Origin: Allopusillimonas ginsengisoli
GTDB taxonomy: Bacteria; Pseudomonadota; Gammaproteobacteria; Burkholderiales; Burkholderiaceae_B
Assembly: GCF_004153455.1 (NCBI RefSeq)
Contig: NZ_SDQE01000001.1
Location: forward strand, 124,001-188,000
Direction of reading: 5' to 3'
Length of the DNA: 64,000 bases
Below, one piece after another: positions 45,551 through 54,188 of this stretch. A program made the position numbers and the translations under genes. Numbering within the stretch: the first letter of the stretch is position 1; every line of letters begins with the position of its first letter. Below the pieces are notes generated by a model. It saw nothing but the letters and a program-made list of their open reading frames with translations. It did not search any database and was not told where the DNA came from.

Positions 45551-46843
45551 CTACTGGAAAACGGCGTTGGGATTATCCAGGCTGTCCGAACCTTCGAGCT
45601 CTACTGTCCCCAGATCAAGTTTGGCAATGACGCGCTCGATACTGCGCGTCTGGGCAACGAGGGCATCGATCACGGCCTGTACCACCGCATTGCCTTCGGC
45701 ATTGCCCTGACCGATCATCTGATCATAGGTTTCGATCGTTTCGGCACGGGTTTTCATGGCCTGCATGGCGTTGAGCGTGTCATCCATGCGCGCACGCATT
45801 TCTTTGTCGAGCGCCGGGTCGGCTTTCTGGACGAGTGCCGACAGGCTGTCGCCCTGGACGCTGGAACCATCCACACGCTTATACTCGCCGAGATAGACAT
45901 TCATCATGCCGACCTGGTTGTAATAATGCGAGTTGTGCGTGTTATCGGAAAAGCAGTCGTGCTCTTCTTCGGGATCGTGCAGCATAAGCCCAAGCTTGAT
46001 GCGTTCTCCGGCCAGCTCGCCGTATGAAAGGCTGCCCAATCCAGTGAGCATTGCAATCAAGCCTGCCCTGGGATCCTCTTGCACAGACTGGCGTGCCTCG
46101 CCATCGGGCTTCCAGTGGTCGACCATTTCCTGGAGATCCTCGACAAGCATGTCGGTGACGACCTGCAGATATTCGGCCCGACGATCGCAATTGCCGCCCG
46201 TGCAGTTGTTGATATCGAAGTCCGTATGTGGCCTGTCGCCGGCGTGACGCTCCTGTGGCGTACCGGTGCGCCCTTCGGGCGCCGGGCCGCTACCATTGAG
46301 GTCTTGGCCCCACAGCAGGAATTCGACAGCGTGGTAACCCGTGGCCACGTTGGCCTCGTTGCCATCGGCTTCATGCAGCACCTCACGCAGCAACTCGGAT
46401 GTAATACGCGTCGCGTCGACGTCTTTGCCCCCAACACTCAGCTTGGGATTGGCGATCACGTTCACAACATAATAAGCGTTGACATCGGATTCTGTACCGT
46501 AAGAGGCATCGACGTAATCGATCATGCCCTCATCCAGCGGCCAGGCATTGACCCTGCCCTCCCAGTCATCGACGATAGGGTTGCCGAAGCGATAGGCTTC
46601 GGTCTGCTGATAGGGCACGCGCGAGGCGAGCCAGGCTGAACGCGCCGCGGCCAGCGTTTGTGCGGAAGGCTTGGCCAGCAATTCGCCGACAGCCTGCTGA
46701 AGCTGGCGCGCAGTGCTCAGTGCGTCTTCGTACTGAGCAAGCGCCAGATCTGCATAACCCGTTACGACGGATTTAGGCTCGACGGCCCAGACATTGGCAC
46801 TCAACAGTGCTGCCAGGCTGCCAGCCGCTAAAAGTTTACGCAT
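45551..46843 (-). CDS. Imelysin-family iron-regulated protein (IrpA-like)
   Basis: A 430-residue exported protein, first gene of the cluster. Signal peptide MRKLLAAGSLAALLSANVWA, then helical repeats. ATGYHAVEFLLWGQDLNGSGP is the full imelysin GxHxxE block of the IrpA/IcmP group, with conserved PYQQTEAYRFGNPIVDDWEGRVNAWPLDEG. The EHDCFSDNTHNSHYYNQ region is the second family block. IrpA-type proteins are iron-repressed or haem-linked. A Fur-box-like site lies about 160 bases upstream. A related set of genes occurs in Pseudomonas around icmP. Confidence 0.92.
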   Translation of the reverse strand: MRKLLAAGSLAALLSANVWAVEPKSVVTGYADLALAQYEDALSTARQLQQAVGELLAKPSAQTLAAARSAWLASRVPYQQTEAYRFGNPIVDDWEGRVNAWPLDEGMIDYVDASYGTESDVNAYYVVNVIANPKLSVGGKDVDATRITSELLREVLHEADGNEANVATGYHAVEFLLWGQDLNGSGPAPEGRTGTPQERHAGDRPHTDFDINNCTGGNCDRRAEYLQVVTDMLVEDLQEMVDHWKPDGEARQSVQEDPRAGLIAMLTGLGSLSYGELAGERIKLGLMLHDPEEEHDCFSDNTHNSHYYNQVGMMNVYLGEYKRVDGSSVQGDSLSALVQKADPALDKEMRARMDDTLNAMQAMKTRAETIETYDQMIGQGNAEGNAVVQAVIDALVAQTRSIERVIAKLDLGTVELEGSDSLDNPNAVFQ

Positions 46844-47144
46844 TCATTATCCCCCGATAAATGCTCGCCCCACGCAACATGCATGTGAGGTCATGTGGCC
46901 CGGGCTGCGCCGGACAAATGGCCCGCCTGCCCAAGCTGCCGCAGATAACTGATACACACGGCATTGCTGTATAAAAAAAAGGCCAATTCAGCCGGCAGTA
47001 AGTGTAAACGATTTTCATTATCTCTTTCACACGGCACTAGGGTAATTGAGTATTTATCGACGAAGGCGATTCCCAATTTGATACACATTCACCCAGGCAT
47101 ACTGCTTGCTGGCCCTGCCGCATTACGCAAAGAGGGTGAGCGCC
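46844..47144. other. 301-base divergent gap between the imelysin cluster and ku
   Basis: Holds the Fur-box-like site at 47004-47022 and the promoters of both directions. A run of eight A (46973-46980) marks an AT-rich patch. I see no gene and could not place a convincing -35/-10 pair. Confidence 0.5.
47004..47022 (-). promoter_or_regulatory. Fur-box-like site upstream of the imelysin cluster
   Basis: Read on the minus strand, GATAATGAAAATCGTTTAC matches the Fur consensus GATAATGATAATCATTATC at 15 of 19 positions by my count. It lies 161 bases before the first imelysin start codon and 123 bases before ku on the other strand. Iron repression of the cluster is inferred. Confidence 0.6.
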
Positions 47145-48023
47145 ATGGCAAAAAGCAGCACGCGTGCCTTGTGGAAAGGAGCCATTTCTTTTGGGCTGGT
47201 GCACATTCCTATTGCACTTCATTCGGCCACAGCAGACGAGGGGCTGGACTTCGACTGGCTGGACAAGCGCACCATGGATCCGGTGGGCTACAAGCGCGTC
47301 AACAAGAAAACGGGCAAAGAGATTGACCGCGACAATATCGTCAAAGGCATTCAATATGCGGAAGGAGAATATGTCGTACTGCCACCCGAAGAAATCGCGG
47401 CCGCTTATCCCAAGACAACGCAAACGGTGGAAATCGAAACGTTTGTCTCGGTGAGCGATATACCCTTTGTTTACCTGGAGCGTCCCTACTACACGTCTCC
47501 CATCGGGAAAGGCAACAAGGTCTACGCATTGCTGCGTGAAGTGCTGCGCAAGACCGGCAAAGTCGGTATTGCGAAAGTGGTGATCCAGACCAAGCAGCAC
47601 CTCGCGGTGCTCATGCCTTGCGGGCCGGCGCTGATTCTCAATCTGCTTCGCTGGGACGACGAGATCCGCCCCTGGGATGAGTTGAACCTGCCGGCCGAAG
47701 GCCTGAAATCGACGGGTCTGACCACAAAGGAAATGAAGATGGGCGAGCAGTTGGTCAAGGACATGAGCGGCCCCTGGCAGCCTGAACAGTTCACTGATTC
47801 ATTCAAGGAACAAATTCTGAAACTGGTGAAAGAGAAAATCAAAGCCGGCGATACGGAGTCTGTTTCCAAGCCAGAGGAAGACGAGCCAGCGATGGGCAGC
47901 GCCAAGATTCTTGACCTGACCGAATTGCTGCAGCGCAGCCTGGGCCAGAGCAGGCGCAATACCAAAAGCAGCACAAAAAAAACGACCAAGAAAGCGCCGA
48001 CCACCCGCAGCAAGACTGCCTAG
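47145..48023 (+). CDS. ku: Non-homologous end-joining protein Ku
   Basis: Bacterial Ku, the homodimeric ring that binds broken DNA ends and recruits LigD. 292 residues. ALWKGAISFGLVHIPIAL, the Ku core around YYTSPIGKGNKVYALLREVL, and a lysine/threonine-rich C-terminal tail (SRRNTKSSTKKTTKKAPTT), typical of Ku tails that contact DNA or LigD. The start is ATG 47145 (MAKSSTRALWKG) after GAGGGTGAG; an upstream frame extension is not conserved-looking. ligD follows 9 bases after the stop. Confidence 0.95.
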   Translation: MAKSSTRALWKGAISFGLVHIPIALHSATADEGLDFDWLDKRTMDPVGYKRVNKKTGKEIDRDNIVKGIQYAEGEYVVLPPEEIAAAYPKTTQTVEIETFVSVSDIPFVYLERPYYTSPIGKGNKVYALLREVLRKTGKVGIAKVVIQTKQHLAVLMPCGPALILNLLRWDDEIRPWDELNLPAEGLKSTGLTTKEMKMGEQLVKDMSGPWQPEQFTDSFKEQILKLVKEKIKAGDTESVSKPEEDEPAMGSAKILDLTELLQRSLGQSRRNTKSSTKKTTKKAPTTRSKTA

Positions 48024-48032
48024 GATGCTTGC

Positions 48033-50534
48033 ATGGCAAAAGCCGACCCACTGGCCCGCTACAAAGCCAAACGGAATTTCGAGATTACGTCAGAGCCTGC
48101 GGAAGGCGGCAGCACGAGTTCGGGCAATCCCATGTTTGTCATTCAAAAGCATTGGGCACGGCGGCTGCATTACGATTTTCGGCTGGAAATCGATGGAACG
48201 ATGAAAAGTTGGGCGATACCCAAGGGCCCCAGCCTCGATCCCACCGACAAGCGCATGGCGGTTCATGTCGAAGACCATCCCGTTTCCTATAACGAGTTCG
48301 AGGGTGAGATTCCCGCCGGGCAATATGGCGCGGGCAAGGTAATCATCTGGGATAAAGGCACCTGGACGGCCCATGGAAATCCACGGGCTGGATATCGCGC
48401 GGGCAAGCTCGTGTTTGAGCTGCATGGCCACAAGCTCCAGGGCACCTGGGCACTGGTGCGCATGCGTGGAAAATCCGGAAAAACAGATCCTTGGCTGCTG
48501 ATCAAGGAAAAAGACGACCACGCCCGGTCCAAGCGGGAGTTCAGCATCGTGGATGAACAGCCCGACAGCGTTGCCCAGTTCGCGCCAGCGCCGTCCGCCG
48601 GAAACGGCCGTCACACCTCAGCGACACCTTCCAAGCGCGGAACACCCCGGGCCGCACTGCCGGCCAAACTTAAGCCTCAGTTGGCCACGCTGGTCGACAA
48701 GCCGCCCTCCGATTCCGAAAACTGGCTGTATGAAGTCAAGTTTGATGGCTACCGCCTACTCGCCCGCATGCACAAGGGCAGTGCAAGGCTGTATACCCGC
48801 AACGGCAACGACTGGACAGGCAAGCTGAACGACCTTTGCCGCGCGTTGGCGGGCATGAAGCTGCCGGATGGATGGTACGACGGTGAGATCATCGTGCCGG
48901 ACAGTCAGGGACTGCCAGATTTCCAGGCGCTACAGGCCGCTTTTGACAAAGCGGCCAGCGATGCAGTCATTTATTACCTGTTTGACCTGCCCTATTTCGA
49001 CGGCAAGGATCTGCGCCAGCTTTCCCTGCTGGAACGCCGACAGCAGCTTGAGGCCGTACTGCAATCACGCAGCGCAGCAACAAATACAGTGCGCTTCAGC
49101 GCTGCCTTTGACGTACCGGCCCGGGACATCTACGCATCGGCATGCCGTATGGGGCTGGAAGGAATTATCGGCAAGAAAAAGACAGCAACCTACCAGTCAC
49201 GCCGTACCCTGGACTGGATCAAGCTCAAATGCAGTCTCAGGCAGGAATTCGTGATCGGCGGCTTCACCGGTCCACAGGGCACGCGCGAGGGAATAGGTTC
49301 CCTGCTGCTAGGCGTTCACGACGAACTTGGCAGGTTGCGCTATGCTGGCAATGTAGGAACAGGCTTCGATACCGACAGCCTGCGCGCGATCCGTCAGCAA
49401 CTAAACGCCCTGGCAAGCCCGGATTCACCGTTTTCAGGCAGTACGGGCAGCTACCGCAAGGCGCATTGGGTCAAGCCAGCACTCTTGGCCGAAGTGTCTT
49501 TTGCACAGTGGACACGCGACGGCCGCATACGACATTCCGTGTTTCATGGGTTAAGGTCGGATAAACCGGCCAAAGCCATTGTCAGGGAGACCAGCATGTC
49601 AGTGTCCAGCAAGCAGAGCGGCAGCCAGCCGCATAGTCTGCTCGGCAAGCTCAAGATCACGCACCCGGAGCGTATCGTGGACGAAACGACCGGTGTCACC
49701 AAGATAGAAGTGGTTCGCTATTACGCGCTGATCGGGTCGCTGATGCTGCCGCACCTGAAGCACCGTCCGGTGTCGCTCGTGCGCGCCCCTGAAGGGGTGC
49801 GCGGGCAAATGTTCTTTCAAAAACATATGGATGCATCGGGGATGACAGGTGTACGCGCTTTGCCAGCCCGCCTGGATCCGGGACATGAGCCGCTGCTCGA
49901 AATTGCTTCGCCCCAGGGCCTGCTGTCAGCCGCGCAAATGAATGTGCTCGAATTACACACGTGGAATGCCGTCAAAACCAATATCGGCAAGCCCGACCGC
50001 CTGATCTTTGATCTGGATCCCGGCAAAGGCGTGGAGTGGCCGGCCATACAGGAAGCCGCATTGGTGCTGCGGGCGTTTCTGGAACAGTTGGAGCTCGTCT
50101 CGTTTGTCAAGACCAGCGGCGGAAAAGGACTTCATGTGGTTGTGCCCATACAGCGGCGCTATGACTGGGAAACGGTCAAGGGCTTCTCTCAGGCGGTGGT
50201 GCAACATATGGCCAAGACGCTGCCCCGGCGATTTTCCGCCAAGAGCGGGCCACGCAATCGCGTCGGAAAGCTATTCATCGATTACTTGCGCAACGGCTTT
50301 GGTGCAACAACAGTGTCTGCATGGTCTTTGCGGGGTCGCCCAGGCATGGGCGTTTCGGTCCCCATACGCTGGGCCGAGGTCGAAAAAATCTCCAGTTCTG
50401 CCCACTGGCATATACGCAATATCCATGAGCGACTGGATACGGGCAACGACCCTTGGGATGACTACGCATCGTCGGCCCGAACTCTTGCCAGCGGTATGAA
50501 ATCACTGGGCTACAAGACGCCGGACAAGCCCTAG
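48033..50534 (+). CDS. ligD: ATP-dependent DNA ligase D (nuclease-ligase-polymerase)
   Basis: Three-domain end-joining enzyme, 833 residues, in the order phosphoesterase-ligase-polymerase seen in Pseudomonas. Phosphoesterase: H40, H46, D48, R50 in KHWARRLHYDFR and H82 in EDHPVSYNEFEG. Ligase: K236 in YEVKFDGYRL forms the AMP adduct, with GLEGIIGKK and LDWIKLKC later. Polymerase/primase: QKHMDASG (H598) and FDLDPGKGVEW with the metal aspartates D660 and D662. A 40-residue linker separates the first two domains. Forms a ku-ligD operon. Confidence 0.96.
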   Translation: MAKADPLARYKAKRNFEITSEPAEGGSTSSGNPMFVIQKHWARRLHYDFRLEIDGTMKSWAIPKGPSLDPTDKRMAVHVEDHPVSYNEFEGEIPAGQYGAGKVIIWDKGTWTAHGNPRAGYRAGKLVFELHGHKLQGTWALVRMRGKSGKTDPWLLIKEKDDHARSKREFSIVDEQPDSVAQFAPAPSAGNGRHTSATPSKRGTPRAALPAKLKPQLATLVDKPPSDSENWLYEVKFDGYRLLARMHKGSARLYTRNGNDWTGKLNDLCRALAGMKLPDGWYDGEIIVPDSQGLPDFQALQAAFDKAASDAVIYYLFDLPYFDGKDLRQLSLLERRQQLEAVLQSRSAATNTVRFSAAFDVPARDIYASACRMGLEGIIGKKKTATYQSRRTLDWIKLKCSLRQEFVIGGFTGPQGTREGIGSLLLGVHDELGRLRYAGNVGTGFDTDSLRAIRQQLNALASPDSPFSGSTGSYRKAHWVKPALLAEVSFAQWTRDGRIRHSVFHGLRSDKPAKAIVRETSMSVSSKQSGSQPHSLLGKLKITHPERIVDETTGVTKIEVVRYYALIGSLMLPHLKHRPVSLVRAPEGVRGQMFFQKHMDASGMTGVRALPARLDPGHEPLLEIASPQGLLSAAQMNVLELHTWNAVKTNIGKPDRLIFDLDPGKGVEWPAIQEAALVLRAFLEQLELVSFVKTSGGKGLHVVVPIQRRYDWETVKGFSQAVVQHMAKTLPRRFSAKSGPRNRVGKLFIDYLRNGFGATTVSAWSLRGRPGMGVSVPIRWAEVEKISSSAHWHIRNIHERLDTGNDPWDDYASSARTLASGMKSLGYKTPDKP

Positions 50535-50574
50535 CAAGGTCCAAATTGCGGTCTCTCTATGCTACAAGGATTCA

Positions 50575-51996
50575 ATGAACGACATCTACTACTGGAATGC
50601 GGTCGAGCTTGCACAAGCCATCAAACGGCGCACCCTGAGCGTGCGTGAAGTCATGCAGGCGCACGCCGACCGCATCGAGCAAGTAAACGGCAAGATCAAC
50701 GCCTTAGTCAGCCTGGATCTTGACCGCGCCCTGGAGGCAGCCAACGCCGCCGACATCAGGCTGGCGCGCGGCGAGCAGCCAGGCCCGCTTTTTGGCCTGC
50801 CAGTTGCCCACAAGGATTCTTATCTGACCAAAGGGCTGCGTACCACGTTCGGCTCGCGGCTGCACAAGGATTTCATTCCCGCCGAAGACAGCGCAGTGGT
50901 CGCCCGCCAACGCGCAGCAGGCGCGATCATCGTGGGGAAATCCAATATGCCGGAATTCGGCGCCGGCTCGCATACCTTCAATGACGTGTTCGGCATCACC
51001 CGCAACCCCTATCGTCTGGATGTCTCAGCAGGTGGCAGCAGCGGGGGCGCGGCAGCGGCGCTGGCTTCGGGCATGGTCGCTCTCGCAGACGGCTCGGACA
51101 TGGGCGGCTCGCTGCGCAACCCCGCCAGTTTCTGCAACGTGGTAGGCCTGCGCCCCTCCCTCGGACGGGTTCCGATGGCGCCGGGCAACCACCCTTTCAA
51201 CTTGCTCACAACCGGGGGCCCCATGGGGCGCTGCGTGGCAGATGTCGCCTTGCTGCTTGATGTCCTTTCGGGCAGTTGTCCAGAGGACCCGCTGGCACTC
51301 GACAGCCAGCCCGGCACGTTCTTTCCTCTGGCCCACGATTATCCCCGAGGCCACCGTATTGCGCTCAGTCCAACGCTGGGTGGCCTGCCCTTTGCGCCTG
51401 AGGTGCGGGCTGCGTTGCAAGAGGGTATTGCCGCGCTGCAAGCCCTGGGTTGCGTCGTAGACGAAAAGGAGCCGGATTTTGAAGGCGCGGATCTGGCATT
51501 CGAAACGTTTCGCGCGCTGGCCTTTGCCACCAACTATGGCCATCTCAATGCGCAACAACGAGAAAGTGTCAAAGAAACCGTACGTTGGAACATCGATCTG
51601 GGGCTCTCGCTTACCGGCGCTCAGGTGGCCGATGCCTCGCGCGCGCACGGTAGAATGTTCACCCGCATGCAAGCACTGTTGCAGGACTATGATTTTCTGG
51701 TCGCGCCCGTCTCGCAGGTGGCGCCCTTCCCGGTGGACCAGGAATACCCTCGGCAGATTGCCGGCGTCGCGATGTCAGACTATATTTGCTGGATGCGCTC
51801 ATGTTCGCGAATTTCGGTCACGGGACACCCTGCGCTGTCCATGCCTTGCAGTCTGACAGCCGATGGACTCCCCATCGGCATCCAGATTATTGGCCGCTAT
51901 CGTCAGGAGCGTGCCTTGCTGGCTTTCGCCCACGCAGTCGAGCAGGCGCTGCCCATCGGCCGCTGGCATCCTACCTTCATGCCCAGTGCGCCCTGA
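50575..51996 (+). CDS. Amidase (amidase signature family)
   Basis: A 473-residue hydrolase of carbon-nitrogen amide bonds. The Ser-cisSer-Lys triad is seen as K79 in PVAHKDSYLT, then the signature DVSAGGSSGGAAAALASGMVALADGSDMGGSLRNPA (short fragments: GGSSGG and DMGGSLRNPA). FGAGSHTFNDVFG and the C-terminal GLPIGIQIIGR complete the pattern. Resembles GatA-like amidases, but without gatB/gatC nearby it is probably a catabolic amidase of unknown substrate. Starts 40 bases after ligD. Confidence 0.9.
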   Translation: MNDIYYWNAVELAQAIKRRTLSVREVMQAHADRIEQVNGKINALVSLDLDRALEAANAADIRLARGEQPGPLFGLPVAHKDSYLTKGLRTTFGSRLHKDFIPAEDSAVVARQRAAGAIIVGKSNMPEFGAGSHTFNDVFGITRNPYRLDVSAGGSSGGAAAALASGMVALADGSDMGGSLRNPASFCNVVGLRPSLGRVPMAPGNHPFNLLTTGGPMGRCVADVALLLDVLSGSCPEDPLALDSQPGTFFPLAHDYPRGHRIALSPTLGGLPFAPEVRAALQEGIAALQALGCVVDEKEPDFEGADLAFETFRALAFATNYGHLNAQQRESVKETVRWNIDLGLSLTGAQVADASRAHGRMFTRMQALLQDYDFLVAPVSQVAPFPVDQEYPRQIAGVAMSDYICWMRSCSRISVTGHPALSMPCSLTADGLPIGIQIIGRYRQERALLAFAHAVEQALPIGRWHPTFMPSAP

Positions 51997-52131
51997 CAGG
52001 CATGCAGGTTGCTTGTATTGGCTTAAACACATTTTGGCGCCCTGGCGCCCGCATGGCCAGCCTGCCATGCACGAGACCACCCTCACTGCACATGAATCCG
52101 CCCTTGGCCGGGCAAACAACGAGGTAAGCGT

Positions 52132-52527
52132 ATGACTTCCAGGTATTTTCTTCCCACACTGCTGGCCGCTTGCGCCATGGCCGTGGCCGCCCCTGCAGCA
52201 GCCCAGTACACTGGGCCTTCAGGCGACGCAAACAGTGGTTATGCAGGCCCCACGGCTGAAGCGTCGAAGCTGGATGTGGCCTCGATTCTGGCCAACCCAA
52301 AAGACGACCAGAATGTGGTCCTGCAGGGCAAACTGTTGCGCAAGACGGGCAAGGAAAAGTACATCTTTTCCGATGGCACAGGCGAGATCGTGGCAGAAAT
52401 CGATGACGACGACTTCCCCAAAGAACGCATTGATGAAAACACGAACATAGAAATCGTTGGCGAAGTTGACACTGGGCGGACGCGACCACCCGAGATCGAA
52501 GTCGACCGCGTGCGCGTGCTGAAGTAA
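52132..52527 (+). CDS. BOF-domain (YgiW/YdeI) stress protein
   Basis: A 131-residue periplasmic OB-fold protein. Signal peptide MTSRYFLPTLLAACAMAVAAPAAAQ, then SGYAGPTAEASKLDVASILANPKDDQNVVLQGKLL, followed by the acidic strand FSDGTGEIVAEIDDDDFP and VGEVDTGRTRPPEIEVDRVRVL, all as in the YgiW/NirD-like stress-tolerance family that binds cationic compounds. Single gene. Confidence 0.9.
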   Translation: MTSRYFLPTLLAACAMAVAAPAAAQYTGPSGDANSGYAGPTAEASKLDVASILANPKDDQNVVLQGKLLRKTGKEKYIFSDGTGEIVAEIDDDDFPKERIDENTNIEIVGEVDTGRTRPPEIEVDRVRVLK

Positions 52528-52607
52528 CGCGCGCCTGTCCGCCAGCACAGACACCGTGGCACTGCCCTGCTGCCACGGTATTTATACCCCCCTGAAACGA
52601 GAGCGAT

Positions 52608-52799
52608 GTGAAACCCCTTAACCTTCATGCCCGCCAAGCCAGCCAACGCAGGATGACCGCGTTTTATCTCTCCCCAGAAGGCCGCCGCGCGGATGACCAG
52701 ATCGAGATTTCCGCCTATCTTCCGCACGAAGACCGGCCGCGCACACTGCGCGAAATGTTTGCGGACACTGAAATCGATGTAGACGAGGACGACCTTTGA
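52608..52799 (+). CDS. Small acidic protein of unknown function (63 aa)
   Basis: Not recognised. A 63-residue cytoplasmic protein beginning at a GTG (MKPLNLHARQASQRRM) and ending in a very acidic run (DTEIDVDEDDL). FYLSPEGRRADDQIEISAYL looks like one folded unit. It follows the BOF gene by 80 bases in the same direction and may share its transcript. Short, weak ribosome site: the call is uncertain, though composition is protein-like. Confidence 0.5.
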   Translation: MKPLNLHARQASQRRMTAFYLSPEGRRADDQIEISAYLPHEDRPRTLREMFADTEIDVDEDDL

Positions 52800-53018
52800 A
52801 TCATCGCGGCCTACAAAAGGACGCATCGTGCCGTTTACATACAGTTCTGTCGCTATTTAGCCACTAACAAGAAGAGAAATCGTACAAAATGTGACTGAAA
52901 TGGGTATATTTGGCGCTGTTATGTAACAAACTGCATGCTATATCGCGTTTTGACCCGCGGTATCAGTTTCTGCTTTTGCTCAGCCATCTTGTGCCGAAAA
53001 CCACTCAGGGCGCGTCAT

Positions 53019-53408
53019 ATGAAGATAGTACGAGGCGTTGTAGCCATGCTGGGCTACACCAATGTCAAAAGAAAATCGGTCACCTATTCGGTTGTAGAGG
53101 TTGGACAACAGGCTATCCTCGACCTGACGGTTCCAAAGCGCCTGATCAAGTATTTGACCAGAGCATTGCACAGCCCTGACGAATCCGTGCTGTTTATATT
53201 GGACGGGCAGCTGGTCGGCATTCAATCCGCCGGCAGCATGCATTATCACTATGCAAACCGAATGGCGGGCCTGATATTCGTCGTGCTTTCCGTTGTGGCG
53301 ATACCCGTATTTGGACTGGGTTTGATTATGCTGCGATATAGCTATAAATACCTGAGGCGGGCCGGATCTGGCGCTGTTCTGGCGCAACGCGGTGCACGGC
53401 CGGTCTGA
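53019..53408 (+). CDS. Unknown membrane protein (129 aa)
   Basis: Not recognised. The first 80 residues (from MKIVRGVVAMLGYTNVKRKS) have no membrane segment and look like a small mixed domain, with VVEVGQQAILDLTVPKRLIKYL; one or two hydrophobic segments follow (AGLIFVVLSVVAIPVFGLG). The basic tail should be cytoplasmic. The frame is open upstream to 52935 but ATG 53019 is preceded by CAGGG and gives a more sensible N-terminus. No neighbours suggest a role. Confidence 0.5.
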   Translation: MKIVRGVVAMLGYTNVKRKSVTYSVVEVGQQAILDLTVPKRLIKYLTRALHSPDESVLFILDGQLVGIQSAGSMHYHYANRMAGLIFVVLSVVAIPVFGLGLIMLRYSYKYLRRAGSGAVLAQRGARPV

Positions 53409-53462
53409 ACACGCGCCGGCGCACTACTGACAGGATTGATGCATGGAGCGCGCCGGGAAAGA

Positions 53463-53783
53463 TCACCCGAGGATGTCGATTGCCTTGTGGCCATCTGCCA
53501 CGCCCTCGACCAACAGTAGATCGCCTTCGGTATTGTTGCAGCGCAGAGCGCGAATGGAGGCATACGCATCAGAGCGATACCAGGCCTGCGCCTTTTCCAT
53601 CGATGGAAACGCAATGACGACCAAATCCCCCGTCCAGGAACCCTCAAGCGGCTGATAGGGGCCGCCATGAACGATATACTTGCCAGCATATGGGACCAGC
53701 GTGTCGTCAATGCGCTTCAGGTATTCGACGACTTCATCGTTGAATCGCGTTTCCCGGATCACAGCCACAGCGTAAGCAGTCAT
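53463..53783 (-). CDS. DUF1330 protein
   Basis: A 106-residue dimeric alpha/beta-barrel-like protein of the DUF1330 family. MTAYAVAVIRETRFNDEVVEYLKRIDDTLVPYAGKYIVHGG and the later DLVVIAFPSMEKAQAWYRSDAY (quoted in parts: KYIVHGG, AFPSMEKAQAWY) are the family core. No enzyme function is proven. The ATG is preceded by GGAGAG. Single gene beside the tRNA pair; the upstream frame extension contains no ribosome site. Confidence 0.9.
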   Translation of the reverse strand: MTAYAVAVIRETRFNDEVVEYLKRIDDTLVPYAGKYIVHGGPYQPLEGSWTGDLVVIAFPSMEKAQAWYRSDAYASIRALRCNNTEGDLLLVEGVADGHKAIDILG

Positions 53784-53836
53784 CGTTCTCTCCAAGAGCC
53801 TGCAAGCCCAAATGTATTGAAATCCGCATAAACACT

Positions 53837-53921
53837 GGTGCACCCAGCCGGAATCGAACCGGCACGATCAATGATCGAGAGATTTTAAGTCTCTTGCGTC
53901 TACCAATTCCGCCATGGGTGC
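53837..53921 (-). tRNA. tRNA-Leu (anticodon UAA)
   Basis: Complete 85-base cloverleaf with encoded CCA. Acceptor stem GCACCCA/TGGGTGC, anticodon loop CTTAAAA (anticodon TAA, reads UUA), long variable arm as in class II tRNAs, and T-loop GGTTCGATTCC. Confidence 0.97.
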
Positions 53922-53931
53922 GAGGGTATGG

Positions 53932-54021
53932 TGGCGGAAGCGGTGAGATTCGAACTCACGGACGGGTTGCCCCGTCGCTGGTTTTCAAGACCAGTCCATT
54001 CAACCACTCTGGCACGCTTCC
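53932..54021 (-). tRNA. tRNA-Ser (anticodon UGA)
   Basis: Complete 90-base cloverleaf with encoded CCA. Acceptor GGAAGCG/CGCTTCC, anticodon loop CTTGAAA (anticodon TGA, reads UCA), long variable arm, T-loop AGTTCGAATCT. Lies 10 bases upstream of tRNA-Leu(UAA) on the same strand, so the two are probably one transcript. Confidence 0.97.
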
Positions 54022-54188
54022 TTACCTTGGATTGCAGCAACGTATAACGTTGTTAATCGCAAACCGGGATTTTATCCTGATTTGCGAATCCGGTAGAAGG
54101 ACGAGAGTTTAGCGCATGCTGGCTTTTTTTGGGCGGGTGATAATAGAGCCATCAATCTGTTCGTTTTGACTTTGCATAAGGAAGCCTC

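Noticed and set aside
53837-54021. tRNA pair as possible integration site
   Set aside because: No integrase and no direct repeat of the tRNA 3' end was seen on either side.
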